The notes beneath the pieces are model-generated. The model saw only the letters and a program-made list of their open reading frames with translations. It had not been told where the DNA came from and ran no database searches. A program made the position numbers and the translations under genes. Source: Sphingomonas hominis (GTDB lineage Bacteria; Pseudomonadota; Alphaproteobacteria; Sphingomonadales; Sphingomonadaceae). From it: DNA of 64,000 bases. The stretch lies in contig NZ_JABULH010000002.1 in assembly GCF_013328205.1 (NCBI RefSeq), forward strand, positions 186,001 to 250,000. The letters run 5' to 3'. Below are positions 1 through 9,827 of the stretch, in pieces; within the stretch, counting starts at the first letter, position 1; the number at the start of each line of letters is the position of its first letter.

Positions 1-548
1 CGCACGACGGTGGCGGCGGCGAGCGCGGCGGCGAAACCGAGCGTCGCGGCGGGTAGCGCGTGGATCACCGCCACGGTGACGATCATGGTGCCGAACAGCG
101 CAACTACCGCGGCCATCTGCACCGAATGGTCAGTCAGATTGCCGGCGAGCTGCGACAGGGTGAACAGCGACGCGGCGGCGGCGGCGGCCACGCCCGCGAC
201 GAGTGCGACACGGTGATGCGTCGCGAGCTGCTGCGCGACGACGAGGCGGAGCAGCGCGAAAATACCCGGTCCGGCGAGCAGCGCGGGCAGCCCGACGAGC
301 GCGATCTTGGCGGCCAACCCGCCGGCACCCGACACGAGTGCGGCGATCACCAGCGCGAGCGGCACCGCGACCAGCGCGATCGCCGCGGCGGGCCACAGGT
401 CGGCAACCCCGGCGAGTGCTGCCTCGCGGTCGTCGCCGACGCGCTCTTCGTCGCTCGCTGACAGGCCCAGGCTCGCCAGCACGTCCGGCGCGGGATCGTC
501 CGCGTCGCCGACGACCGTGTCCGCAGCTTCGCTCGGTGAAGGACGCAT
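1..548 (-). CDS. N-terminal part of a multi-pass membrane protein, cut by the window edge
   Basis: The minus strand is open from an ATG at 548 to the window edge, about 182 codons without a stop. The first 50 or so residues are acidic and look cytoplasmic (MRPSPSEAADTVV...). After that come four or five hydrophobic segments rich in Ala, Val and Leu, separated by short loops, one of which holds RLVVAQQLATHHR. This is the topology of an integral membrane sensor or transporter N-terminus. No family could be recognised because the C-terminal part lies outside the window. The gene is divergent from the fumarase gene, with a 136-base shared promoter region. No clear Shine-Dalgarno precedes the ATG. 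Confidence 0.6.
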   Translation of the reverse strand, partial: MRPSPSEAADTVVGDADDPAPDVLASLGLSASDEERVGDDREAALAGVADLWPAAAIALVAVPLALVIAALVSGAGGLAAKIALVGLPALLAGPGIFALLRLVVAQQLATHHRVALVAGVAAAAAASLFTLSQLAGNLTDHSVQMAAVVALFGTMIVTVAVIHALPAATLGFAAALAAATVV

Positions 549-684
549 GTTACCCATAAGGGTCAGATAAGATGACCGGTGTTTGCCGAAGCTTAGCGCG
601 GATGCCTAATGCGCCGTTAACCAGCGGCATAAGCCAACGCCGCATGGTTGCGAGCGTCGAACGTGCGTCCTACAGGATGCGGCC

Positions 685-2208
685 ATGACGACCGTGATCC
701 GCGAAGCCGATCTGATCGAGAGCGTGGCCGACGCACTCCAGTTCATCAGTTACTACCACCCGATGGATTACATCCGCGCGCTGGGTGAGGCGTATGAGGC
801 GGAAGCGAGCCCGGCCGCGAAGGACGCGATCGCGCAGATCCTGACCAACAGCCGGATGTGCGCGGAGGGGCATCGCCCGATCTGCCAGGACACGGGGATC
901 GTCAACGTGTTCGTCAAATGGGGCATGGACTGCCGGTTGGACGATACCTCACGCTCGTTGCAGGACGTCGTCGACGAGGGCGTGCGCCGCGCCTACCTGC
1001 ACCCGGAAAACAAGCTGCGCGCCTCCGTGCTCGCCGACCCGGCGTTCACCCGTCGCAACACGCGCGACAACACGCCGTGCGTGCTCCACGTCGACATGGT
1101 TCCGGGCAATACCGTCTCGGTCGACGTCGCGGCCAAGGGCGGTGGCAGCGAGAACAAGTCCAAGTTCAAGATGATGAACCCGTCCGACTCGATCGTCGAC
1201 TGGGTAATCGAAATGCTGCCGCAGATGGGCGCGGGCTGGTGCCCGCCCGGCATGCTCGGGATCGGCATCGGCGGCACCGCGGAGCATTGCGTGCTGCTCG
1301 CCAAGCAGGCGCTGATGGAGCCGATCGACATGGGGCCGTTGAAGGCACGCGGGCCGCGCAACGATATCGAAGCGCTCCGGATCGAGATCTTCGACCGCGT
1401 CAACGCGCTCGGCATCGGGGCGCAGGGGCTGGGTGGGCTCTCCACCATCCTCGACGTCAAGATCAAGGACGCGCCGTGTCACGCCGCGGGCAAGCCGGTC
1501 GCGATGATCCCGAATTGCGCCGCGACGCGCCACGCGCATTTCACACTCGACGGCAGCGGCCCGGCCTATCTCGAAGCACCCAAGCTCGACGAGTGGCCGA
1601 AGGTCGACTGGAAGCCTGACAGCGCGGCTATCCGCGTCGATCTCGACACGCTGACACCCGAGGTGGTGGCGCAGTGGAAACACGGCGACCGCCTGCTGCT
1701 GAACGGCAAGATGCTCACCGGGCGCGACGCCGCGCACAAGCGGATCGCGGACATGTTGGCGCGCGGTGAGGAACTGCCGGTCAGCTTCCGCGGGCGGGTG
1801 ATCTATTATGTTGGGCCGGTCGATCCGGTCGGCGAGGAAGTGGTGGGGCCGGCGGGTCCGACGACCGCAACGCGGATGGACAAGTTCACGCGCATGATGC
1901 TCGACCAAGGCCTGCTCGCGATGGTCGGCAAGGCCGAGCGCGGGCCAGCGGCGACCGAGGCGATCCGCGAGGCGAAGTCGGCCTATCTGATGGCAGTCGG
2001 CGGTGCAGCGTACCTCGTCGCGCGCGCGATCAAGGGATCGAAGGTCGTCGGGTTCGAGGACTTGGGCATGGAAGCGATTTACGAGTTCGAGGTCAGCGAC
2101 TTCCCCGTCACGGTCGCGGTCGATGCGGAGGGGCAGAACGTTCACCAGCTCGCCCCGCTCGTCTGGCGCGAGAAGATTGCGCGCGAGGGGCTGCTCCAGC
2201 CGGCGTGA
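685..2208 (+). CDS. fumA: Class I fumarate hydratase (iron-sulfur)
   Basis: Interconverts fumarate and L-malate in the TCA cycle, using an oxygen-sensitive [4Fe-4S] cluster. The 507-residue length fits the single-chain class I enzymes, in which an N-terminal alpha-type domain (about 1-290) is fused to a C-terminal beta-type domain (about 320-500). Three cysteines are spaced as expected for cluster ligands: C67 in RPICQDTG, C186 in GWCPPGMLGIGIGG and C278 in NCAATRH. The C-terminal half has GPTTATRMDKFT and a MVGKAERGP segment typical of the family. The gene appears monocistronic; the next gene starts 74 bases downstream. Confusion with L-tartrate dehydratase is unlikely given the fused full-length chain. 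Confidence 0.95.
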   Translation: MTTVIREADLIESVADALQFISYYHPMDYIRALGEAYEAEASPAAKDAIAQILTNSRMCAEGHRPICQDTGIVNVFVKWGMDCRLDDTSRSLQDVVDEGVRRAYLHPENKLRASVLADPAFTRRNTRDNTPCVLHVDMVPGNTVSVDVAAKGGGSENKSKFKMMNPSDSIVDWVIEMLPQMGAGWCPPGMLGIGIGGTAEHCVLLAKQALMEPIDMGPLKARGPRNDIEALRIEIFDRVNALGIGAQGLGGLSTILDVKIKDAPCHAAGKPVAMIPNCAATRHAHFTLDGSGPAYLEAPKLDEWPKVDWKPDSAAIRVDLDTLTPEVVAQWKHGDRLLLNGKMLTGRDAAHKRIADMLARGEELPVSFRGRVIYYVGPVDPVGEEVVGPAGPTTATRMDKFTRMMLDQGLLAMVGKAERGPAATEAIREAKSAYLMAVGGAAYLVARAIKGSKVVGFEDLGMEAIYEFEVSDFPVTVAVDAEGQNVHQLAPLVWREKIAREGLLQPA

Positions 2209-2282
2209 CGCGCGTGCTTGACGCTCGAACGCGCGCGGCGGAAGGAAGGCCTTGTGATCCACCGTACTGAGCGAGGCACCGC

Positions 2283-2840
2283 ATGACGCTGTCCGACCTG
2301 CTGCTGCCGACCTACACCCAGATGCTAGGCACGATGGCGACCTGGCTCGACAAGGCGGAGGCAGCACGCGGCGACGAGGCGGAGGCGCTGCTGTCGGCGC
2401 GGCTCGCCCCCGACATGTTCCCGCTCGCCACGCAGGTCCGGTTCGCGTGCCGGCAGGCGCAGGAGGCCGTGTTCCGATTGCAGGCGCGCGACTTCTCGCC
2501 TGCAATTCAGCAACTGCTGGAGGAAGCGCGCAACGCGGGCGAGCGGCCCGGCACGCTCGCCGACGCGCGGGCGCGGATCAACGAGACGCTGGCGGTGGTG
2601 GAGGCCGCGGCTACCGACGGGCTGACGCTAGAAGGCGACGCGCCAGTCGCGCACGCGCTGCCAAACGGCATGGTGATGAACGTGACCGCGACCGTTTACG
2701 CGCGCGATTGGGCGCTGCCGCAATTCTACTTCCACGTGGTCACCGCCTACGCGATCCTGCGCGCGCAGAGCGTCGAGCTGGGCAAGGCCGATTACTGCGC
2801 GCACATGCTGCCGTATTTCAGCATGCCGCAGAGCGGATGA
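2283..2840 (+). CDS. DUF1993 family protein
   Basis: A 185-residue soluble, mostly helical protein. The N-terminus (LLLPTYTQMLGTMATWLDKAEA) and the central DMFPLATQVRFACRQAQEAVFRL segment are characteristic of the DUF1993 family, which is structurally related to DinB-like four-helix proteins; the biochemical role is unknown. A near C-terminal FYFHVVTAYAILRAQSVELGKADY is also typical. It has no signal peptide or membrane segment. It follows the fumarase gene in the same direction and may be read through from it, but nothing links their functions. Confidence 0.85.
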   Translation: MTLSDLLLPTYTQMLGTMATWLDKAEAARGDEAEALLSARLAPDMFPLATQVRFACRQAQEAVFRLQARDFSPAIQQLLEEARNAGERPGTLADARARINETLAVVEAAATDGLTLEGDAPVAHALPNGMVMNVTATVYARDWALPQFYFHVVTAYAILRAQSVELGKADYCAHMLPYFSMPQSG

Positions 2841-2982
2841 GAGTTGCGCGCCGCTGAAGATTAGCGCGAGTTTTTAGAACGTCGATGGGGGCATGCCGGT
2901 ATCGGGTGTGAGCCACGGTGCGCGTGAATGAGTTGCGTCAGGGCGGTTCTCAATCAGCGTGACGCACATCCCTTTGTCTGGC

Positions 2983-3060
2983 GGACCTGATCCGGGGTCT
3001 CGCGTCTCGAACATGTTAGCAGAAGGCAGCGGGATCCCGGATTAAGTCCGGGGATGACGG
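2983..3060. repeat. REP-like palindromic repeat, two-arm copy
   Basis: The left arm, GGACCTGATCCGGGGTCTCGC, is followed by the inverted right arm, GCGGGATCCCGGATTAAG and TCCGGGGATGACGG, with a short spacer. It belongs to a family seen at least nine more times in intergenic spaces of this window. It lies between the DUF1993 gene and the convergent small-RNA locus. Confidence 0.75.
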
Positions 3061-3132
3061 TGCACTGCGAGGATCCGGAATTGCGCCAGCGCCGGCGAAC
3101 GATCGCGCACTTGGCACGCCCGGAAATGAGAA

Positions 3133-3171
3133 GGGGCTGCCAGACCGTCTCACGACGAACCTGACAGCCCC
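3133..3171 (-). terminator. Terminator-like hairpin of the small RNA
   Basis: On the minus strand GGGGCTGTCAG pairs with CTGGCAGCCCC (11 base pairs, one G-U). An inner CGTC/GACG stem extends it around a GTGA loop. The tail is TTCTCATTTCC, a broken U tract, so termination is plausible but not ideal. Confidence 0.6.
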
Positions 3172-3282
3172 TAGACATGGTCAGCGGCCGGAGAGCTCCA
3201 GCCCGGGAGACCATGAAGGCTTCCGTGAACCTCTAACGGACCGTTGCATGAGGGACGATACCCTCCGGCCCATCACCGATTC

Positions 3283-3339
3283 TTAAAAGCGGATCCCCCG
3301 AACGAACTGAACCGAACCCACTGCTGAACCATGAGACAT
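3283..3339 (-). CDS. 18-residue micro-ORF with extended Shine-Dalgarno
   Basis: The ORF encodes MSHGSAVGSVQFVRGIRF and ends in TAA. It is preceded by AAAGGAGGTGATCC (3354-3341), which is complementary over 14 bases to the usual 3-prime end of bacterial 16S rRNA, with seven bases between GGAGG and the ATG. A site this strong is rarely seen by chance, so translation is likely. The peptide is neutral to basic, with no membrane segment or obvious run of regulatory codons; the end RGIRF is Arg/Phe rich. It could be a small protein, a ribosome-stalling leader, or a ribosome-loading site that matters more than its product. I do not recognise it. Confidence 0.55.
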   Translation of the reverse strand: MSHGSAVGSVQFVRGIRF

Positions 3340-3415
3340 CGGATCACCTCCTTTCGCTGTTGAAGACACGTGCGGTCTGCGTTGACCGCATCCACAATGT
3401 GTCCCCGTGCGCCGG

Positions 3416-3421
3416 GTTATA
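3416..3421 (-). promoter_or_regulatory. Possible -10 element for the small RNA
   Basis: TATAAC on the minus strand lies about 80 bases upstream of the micro-ORF start and just upstream of the 5-prime hairpin. The region further upstream is unusually AT-rich (CAAACAAAACGAGAAAACAAG), but no good -35 hexamer is visible at 16-18 bases. Confidence 0.3.
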
Positions 3422-3485
3422 CAAGGCTTGTTTTCTCGTTTTGTTTGCCTGATCCTCCGCCGCCGCGTGCCCTCTGGCTTGAGCG

Positions 3486-4016
3486 TCAGCCGCGGCAATC
3501 CTCGATTACGCGGCCGACCTCGGCATAGGGCGGCAGCACCAGCGCAGGCGTGCCCGCTTGCTCGATCACGAACCGCCCGCGGCTGAACGCCATCGCGTCG
3601 AGCAGCGGGTCGTTCGGCGCGAACGCGGTCGCGACATAGGGCGGGGTGCCGCCGGTCGGCTGCGCCGCGATGCTGCGCGTGGTGGCGGTGGTGCGGATCG
3701 TGAACGGGGTCGTCTCACCGCCGCTGCGCGACAGGAACAAGCGACGCTCCGCCCGGTCGCAGCGCAGCACCGCCCGTGCGTCCTGCCCCGCAGTGCCGAA
3801 CAGCGCCCGACTGCCGCGCGCGTCGCGCTGGTAGGTCCAGGTGCCCGGCGTGCGCGGCCAATCCTGCCAATCGACCGGGGCGGGCGCGGGCAATGCGAGC
3901 GTCGGCGTCGGGCGCGGCAGGTCGACGGGCGCCGGTGCGCGCGGCGGGGCCACGCACGCGCCGACCCCCAGCAGCAACAGGGTCGATAGGCGAAGCGGGA
4001 GGCGGGAAGCGATCAT
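3486..4016 (-). CDS. Small lipoprotein of unknown function
   Basis: The 176-residue product starts with a lipoprotein signal: MIASRLPLRL, a hydrophobic core, and LGVGAC with the lipidated cysteine at residue 21. A proline/alanine-rich linker (about 25-48) follows, typical of outer-membrane-anchored lipoproteins. The remainder is a compact domain with one disulfide-capable pair of cysteines (in VLRCDRAERRLF and at the C-terminal VIEDCRG). The arrangement WTYQRDARGSRALFG resembles uncharacterised sphingomonad lipoproteins, but no named domain was recognised. It starts 99 bases from the divergent PRC-barrel gene. Confidence 0.75.
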   Translation of the reverse strand: MIASRLPLRLSTLLLLGVGACVAPPRAPAPVDLPRPTPTLALPAPAPVDWQDWPRTPGTWTYQRDARGSRALFGTAGQDARAVLRCDRAERRLFLSRSGGETTPFTIRTTATTRSIAAQPTGGTPPYVATAFAPNDPLLDAMAFSRGRFVIEQAGTPALVLPPYAEVGRVIEDCRG

Positions 4017-4115
4017 CGCGCCCGATTATGCCGGATGCGTCGATGTGGCTCAACCGCGGCCGGAACCCGCTGCCGCGGCGAGCGGTTACTCCGGCGCAAA
4101 TCACAGGGAACCACC

Positions 4116-4505
4116 ATGTCAGACCACGACGCCGCATCGACCAATGCCGAGCCGACCCAGTTGCTGGTGCGATCGACCCTCGCCGATGCGATGCGCGTCG
4201 ACAGCCGTGACGGCGATCATCTGGGCAGCGTGCATGCCTTCATGGTGCACAAGGGCTCGGGCCGGGTGACGCACGCGGTGCTGAGCCTGGGCGGCTTTCT
4301 GGGCATGGGCAAGAGCTTCTACCCGCTGCCGTTCTCGCTGCTGTCGCTCGACGTGGTGCGTGACCTGTACGTCGTGACGATCGACCGCCGGATGCTGGAG
4401 GGCGGACCGAGCTGGGCGAACAACCCGCCCGTGTTCAACCAATCCTACGCCGACAGCGTGGCGCGTTACTATGAAGTTCCCAACGAAAACCTGGCCAACG
4501 GCTGA
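4116..4505 (+). CDS. PRC-barrel domain protein
   Basis: A 129-residue soluble protein with one PRC-barrel-like fold at about residues 15-85: STLADAMRVDSRDGDHLGSV, then HAVLSLGGFLGMGKSFYPLPFSLL. PRC-barrels bind protein partners or RNA (as in RimM and photosynthetic reaction centre H), and stand-alone versions are often stress-linked. The chosen ATG has a weak AGGGA four bases upstream; an upstream in-frame start at 4035 would add an Arg-rich stretch that looks non-coding. It is followed after 18 bases by the DUF3597 gene, and the two probably form an operon with the 45-codon gene behind it. Confidence 0.8.
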   Translation: MSDHDAASTNAEPTQLLVRSTLADAMRVDSRDGDHLGSVHAFMVHKGSGRVTHAVLSLGGFLGMGKSFYPLPFSLLSLDVVRDLYVVTIDRRMLEGGPSWANNPPVFNQSYADSVARYYEVPNENLANG

Positions 4506-4523
4506 GTAGAGGAGTTTGAAGCC

Positions 4524-4982
4524 ATGAGCATTTTCGGCAAGATCAAGGACGCGATCTTCGGTCACAACGGTCCGCTCGGCGGGCAGTTCGGCGGCAAGAA
4601 GGATGCGGCACCCGCACCGGCACCGGCCCCGACAGGCGGTGCCCCGCGCCCGGCGCCGCAGCAGCAGCCGCAGGCCGCGCCCGCTCAGGCCCCGGCGACC
4701 CCCGCCCCGGCACACGCGCAGCACGTCGACGTCGAGCAGGTGCTGACCAACATCTCGTCGCAGAAGGGCAATCCCGACCTTAACTGGCGCACCTCGATCG
4801 TCGACCTGATGAAGCTGCTCGATCTTGATTCGAGCCTCGCCAACCGCAAGGAGCTGGCGACCGAGCTCGGTTACAGCGGCGCCAAGGACGGGTCGGCCGA
4901 CATGAACATCTGGCTGCACAAGGCGGTGATGCGCGAGCTCGAGAAGAACGGCGGCTCGGTGCCTGCGAGCATGAAGGACTGA
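4524..4982 (+). CDS. DUF3597 family protein
   Basis: The 152-residue product starts MSIFGKIKDAIFG. A proline/alanine/glutamine-rich flexible linker follows (about 32-75), then a compact helical C-terminal domain (about 78-150) with NPDLNWRTSIVDLMKLLDLDSSL and NIWLHKAVMRELEKNGG. This two-part layout is that of DUF3597, whose C-terminal domain has a LysM-like structural annotation but no proven function. A clear AGAGGAG precedes the ATG. It sits between the PRC-barrel gene and a tiny ORF, all on the same strand. Confidence 0.85.
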   Translation: MSIFGKIKDAIFGHNGPLGGQFGGKKDAAPAPAPAPTGGAPRPAPQQQPQAAPAQAPATPAPAHAQHVDVEQVLTNISSQKGNPDLNWRTSIVDLMKLLDLDSSLANRKELATELGYSGAKDGSADMNIWLHKAVMRELEKNGGSVPASMKD

Positions 4983-4986
4983 TGCG

Positions 4987-5124
4987 ATGACCGACAAGCC
5001 CAACGACGTGCAGAAGGCGACTAAGGAGTTGCTGGAAGACCCCGACGCGCCCGAGAAGGGCAACACGCATCCGCCGCAGACGATCGATGCCGAGCCGGCG
5101 CGGGTGGACAAGGACGCGCGCTGA
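4987..5124 (+). CDS. Small hydrophilic protein, 45 residues
   Basis: The ORF begins four bases after the DUF3597 stop codon. It encodes a charged, disordered-looking peptide (MTDKPNDVQKATKELLEDPD...) with no cysteine, membrane segment or signal. Tight spacing, the same direction and typical codon usage (GC-rich third positions) support a real gene translated together with DUF3597. No family recognised; similar small acidic-basic proteins accompany general stress operons in sphingomonads, but that is only an association. Confidence 0.6.
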   Translation: MTDKPNDVQKATKELLEDPDAPEKGNTHPPQTIDAEPARVDKDAR

Positions 5125-5231
5125 ACCGACAGTGTGACGGTGACGAGGAGGCGGTGCCCGCGGGTGCCGCCTTCTGTTTTATGGTGCTGCTGCGGGTGGG
5201 GCGTTGATCTCGGACTCTCTTGCCTAACTTC

Positions 5232-5317
5232 ACGTCACCCCCGACCTGTTCCGGGAGTCCGCTTCCTAGGAGGGCAGAAGAAGGCAGCGGGATCCCGAAT
5301 CAAGTCCGGGATGACGG
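5232..5317. repeat. REP-like palindromic repeat, two-arm copy
   Basis: CGTCACCCCCGACCTGTTC and CCGGGAGTCCGCTT on the left, then GCGGGATCCCGAATCAAG and TCCGGGATGACGG on the right, in inverted orientation. It lies between the convergent 45-codon gene and tonB-like gene and could act as a bidirectional terminator. Confidence 0.7.
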
Positions 5318-5357
5318 TAAGTGGGCGGCGGTTTACTTCCAGCCGGGTCCGAGAGTT

Positions 5358-6110
5358 TCAGCGCTGATCGCCCTCTACCGCCCAGGTGTGGTTCTCCAGT
5401 ATCCACGCCGGGACCGGGCGTCCGGCGGCGTCGCGCGAGGGTTCGTACCGGAAGCGTTGCTGGATCAGGCGGCAGGTGGCGGCGTCGAGCGAGCGATAGC
5501 CGCTCGACCGGGTCACGCGGCACTCGCCGACCCGGCCGTCGGTCTGGACCAGGAAGCGTACCGAGACCGTGCCCTCGAAGCCGGTTTCGGCCAATTCGCG
5601 AATGTCCGAAGGAAAGTCGCTGTCGCTGATACGCCCGCGGCGCTGGATCGGCGGCGTTTCGTCGCCGCCGTCGCCGTCTCCGTCGCCCCAACCGCCCGAG
5701 CCGGTACCGTCGCCGATGCCACCCGCGCCGGTGCCCGGGCCGAGGCGCGGTGCGGCACCCTGTGTCGCCTGATTGCCGGCGAACGGCTTGATCGCGACGA
5801 CGATCGGGGGCGGGGGGACGGGGATGACAACGACCGGCTTGGGCGCGACGACCTGCGTCGCCTTGGAGCGGATGTTGGGCGGGGCGGCGCGGCCCTCGGC
5901 GCGCTTGCTGACCTTGGGGCGCGGCACCGTCTTGGCGGGTGGCGGCGGGGGAGGGGGCGGCGCGAGGTCAAACAGTCGCAGCCCCTCGTCAACGCGCTGT
6001 CGGATCGCGTCGCCGGCGAGCCCCGTCAGCAGCGCCCAGCCGAGCGCGCCCGTCACCGCGAGCGCGGCAGCGGCGGCTCCGAAGCGTTCCTGTCTGGGCT
6101 GCGCGTACAT
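5358..6110 (-). CDS. TonB-family energy-transducing protein
   Basis: The 250-residue product has a single membrane anchor near the N-terminus (about 12-32). A run of eight prolines (51-58) and a Pro/Lys/Val-rich periplasmic spanning region follow, then a Gly/Asp-rich stretch (about 122-150). The C-terminal TonB fold (about 168-245) includes GFEGTVSVRFLVQTDGRVGECRV, SSGYRSLDAATCRLIQ and RFRYEPSRDA. It should couple the ExbBD proton motor to outer-membrane TonB-dependent receptors. The family is strongly expanded in sphingomonads, and no exbBD is in this window, so this is probably an accessory TonB. The anchor starts MYAQPRQERFG; AAGGCAC precedes the ATG. Confidence 0.85.
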   Translation of the reverse strand: MYAQPRQERFGAAAAALAVTGALGWALLTGLAGDAIRQRVDEGLRLFDLAPPPPPPPPAKTVPRPKVSKRAEGRAAPPNIRSKATQVVAPKPVVVIPVPPPPIVVAIKPFAGNQATQGAAPRLGPGTGAGGIGDGTGSGGWGDGDGDGGDETPPIQRRGRISDSDFPSDIRELAETGFEGTVSVRFLVQTDGRVGECRVTRSSGYRSLDAATCRLIQQRFRYEPSRDAAGRPVPAWILENHTWAVEGDQR

Positions 6111-6316
6111 GTGCCTTGATGTAGGTGCGCGCGGCTGAACCGCGAGTGGCTGGTGGTGCGTGATGGTGCCGGAAGGTCACAAAGGTCGCACTCATTGCGC
6201 GCATGCGCGCGCCCGGATGATGAAGTGTCAAAGAGCGGACGGCGGTGTGTCACGGGTCCGGCGTGTAGGAAAGAGGGCGTCACCGGCGGGATGTTGATTC
6301 CGACCCATTGATCAGT

Positions 6317-6405
6317 CCGTCACCCCGGGCTTGATCCGCGGTCCCGCTTGTTTTCGACCGTTGGCGGTGAAGATAGCGGGATTCCGGCTCAAGGCCGGGA
6401 TGACG
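6317..6405. repeat. REP-like palindromic repeat, two-arm copy
   Basis: CGTCACCCCGGGCTTGATCC and GCGGTCCCGCTT, then AGCGGGATTCCGGCTCAAGG and CCGGGATGACG. The two arms are inverted relative to each other, and the copy is diverged from the consensus at several bases. Confidence 0.75.
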
Positions 6406-6517
6406 AAATGATCGGGTCCGAGGTGTGCGAACGATGATCCAACCGACGACCCTCGCCTCCAAGGAAGGGGCGGAGATGGGTAAGGGGCGATCGGTTACGA
6501 CGCGCTCTGCGTCGGCC

Positions 6518-6555
6518 CTACCCACCCCCGGTCCCTCCCTTTCAGGGAGGGGAGG
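6518..6555. repeat. GGGAGGGG palindromic repeat
   Basis: CTACCCACCCCCGGTCCC, then TCCCTTTCAGGGAGGGGAGG. The inner CCTCCCTTTCAGGGAGG forms a tight hairpin. It lies just downstream of uvrB on its transcribed strand, so it may contribute to 3-prime end formation. Related copies are at 18834-18943 and 36746-36853. Confidence 0.7.
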
Positions 6556-6620
6556 CTGTTGCGCGATGGGTCGCCGATGTTTCTCTCGGCGCACCAAGAA
6601 AGGTCACTTCACGCGCGACT

Positions 6621-8810
<2,190 letters not shown>

Positions 8811-8975
8811 GCGGTGCGATATGGGCGTGCGGACAGGCGACTTGAAGGTGCCTTGGGCGGCCCCAAGCTCGGCTTGGTTGACCGCGTGCGTGCCGACCCA
8901 TATTGCGCGGCGTTCGCAATCAGATCGATTTCATGGATGCCGTGCCGGTCGGGCGCGGTTCGAGGAACAACAGGC

Positions 8976-9809
8976 ATGACCGACGTCCGCGCACCCATCA
9001 GCATTCCCGAGAGCAAGGCGTTCGCCAGCGTCAAGGTGAATTGGGTCCGCCACTGGAACGAGCATCTGTTCAGCTTCGCGGTGGAGCGGCCGTCGAGCTT
9101 CCGCTTCCGCTCGGGCGAGTTCGTGATGATCGGGCTGCCGGGCGAGGAGGGCGCGGACGGTGCCGCGGGCAAGCCAATCATGCGTGCGTACTCGGTCGCG
9201 AGCCAGCATTACGCCGAGGAGCTGGAGTTCCTGTCGATCAAGGTCGAGAACGGCCCGCTGACCGGGCGGCTGCAACAGATCGTGGCAGGCGACGAAATCT
9301 ATCTGGGGCGCAAACCGACCGGTACGCTCGTCACCGACGCATTGCTGCCGGGCAAAAGGCTGTTCATGCTGTCGACCGGCACGGGGCTCGCGCCGTTCCT
9401 GAGCTTGGCGCGCGATCCCGACGTGTACACGATGTTCGACCAGGTGATCGTGGTCCATTCGGTGCGCCGCGTCAGCGATCTGGCGTATCACGACGAGCTC
9501 GCCGCGCGTCTGGCCGACGATCCGCTGGTGGCGGACGAGGCGGCGCAGCAGTTCCACTACATCCCGACGGTCACGCGTGAGCCGTTCCACACCACCGGTC
9601 GCATCGACGCGCTGATGGAGAACGGCACGATGTTCGGTGATTCGATCACCGGCGACAAATGCTTCAACCCGGATACGGACCGGATCATGATGTGCGGGTC
9701 GATGGACATGATCCGCGACACCGCCGCGACGCTGGAGACGCTCGGCTTCGTTGAAGGTTCGAACGCCGCGCCGGGCACCTACGTGATCGAGCGCGCCTTC
9801 GTCGGCTGA
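8976..9809 (+). CDS. fpr: Ferredoxin/flavodoxin-NADP+ reductase
   Basis: A 277-residue FAD enzyme that exchanges electrons between NADPH and ferredoxin or flavodoxin, feeding oxidative-stress defence and iron-sulfur chemistry. The FAD motif RAYSVAS is at about 70-76. The NADP-binding STGTGLAPFLSLA is at about 133-145, and MMCGSMDM lies near the C-terminus, followed by the bacterial subclass ending YVIERAFVG, where the terminal aromatic/Val-Gly packs on FAD. The length is that of the short bacterial Fpr group. The ATG at 8976 is preferred over upstream in-frame codons, which would add Arg-rich non-family sequence overlapping the uvrB promoter. Confidence 0.93.
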   Translation: MTDVRAPISIPESKAFASVKVNWVRHWNEHLFSFAVERPSSFRFRSGEFVMIGLPGEEGADGAAGKPIMRAYSVASQHYAEELEFLSIKVENGPLTGRLQQIVAGDEIYLGRKPTGTLVTDALLPGKRLFMLSTGTGLAPFLSLARDPDVYTMFDQVIVVHSVRRVSDLAYHDELAARLADDPLVADEAAQQFHYIPTVTREPFHTTGRIDALMENGTMFGDSITGDKCFNPDTDRIMMCGSMDMIRDTAATLETLGFVEGSNAAPGTYVIERAFVG

Positions 9810-9827
9810 AGCGCCGGGCGGCGCGGG

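Larger units (their letters stand above)
3128..3408 (-). ncRNA. Candidate structured small RNA with an embedded 18-codon ORF
   Basis: Read on the minus strand, the interval has the layout of a free-standing transcript of about 280 bases. A possible -10 (TATAAC) ends at 3416. Next is a 5-prime hairpin, with GACAC at 3403-3399 pairing GTGTC at 3369-3365 and TGCGGTC pairing GACCGCA inside it. An 18-codon ORF with a very strong Shine-Dalgarno follows. A multibranch domain is closed by GGCCGGAG (3270-3263) pairing CTCCGGCC (3193-3186). It ends in a long terminator-like hairpin. No gene lies downstream on this strand; the DUF1993 gene is convergent. No known RNA family was recognised: it does not look like tmRNA, 6S RNA or SRP RNA. 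Transcript ends are inferred. Confidence 0.5.
6111..6620. other. Intergenic stretch holding two repeat elements
   Basis: About 510 bases separate the starts of the tonB-like gene and the end of uvrB. The recognisable content is one REP-like two-arm element (6317-6405) and one GGGAGGGG palindrome (6518-6555). No ORF with plausible codon usage and a ribosome site was seen. Confidence 0.6.

Noticed and set aside
949-2505. Long minus-strand frame opposite fumA
   Set aside because: A shadow of high GC codon usage; product is Arg/His rich and the opposite strand carries a complete fumarase.
3128-3408. tmRNA, 6S RNA or SRP RNA at the small-RNA locus
   Set aside because: No tRNA-like ends or Ala-rich tag, no long single stem with a central open bubble, and no GGAAG-type SRP loop; the layout is different.
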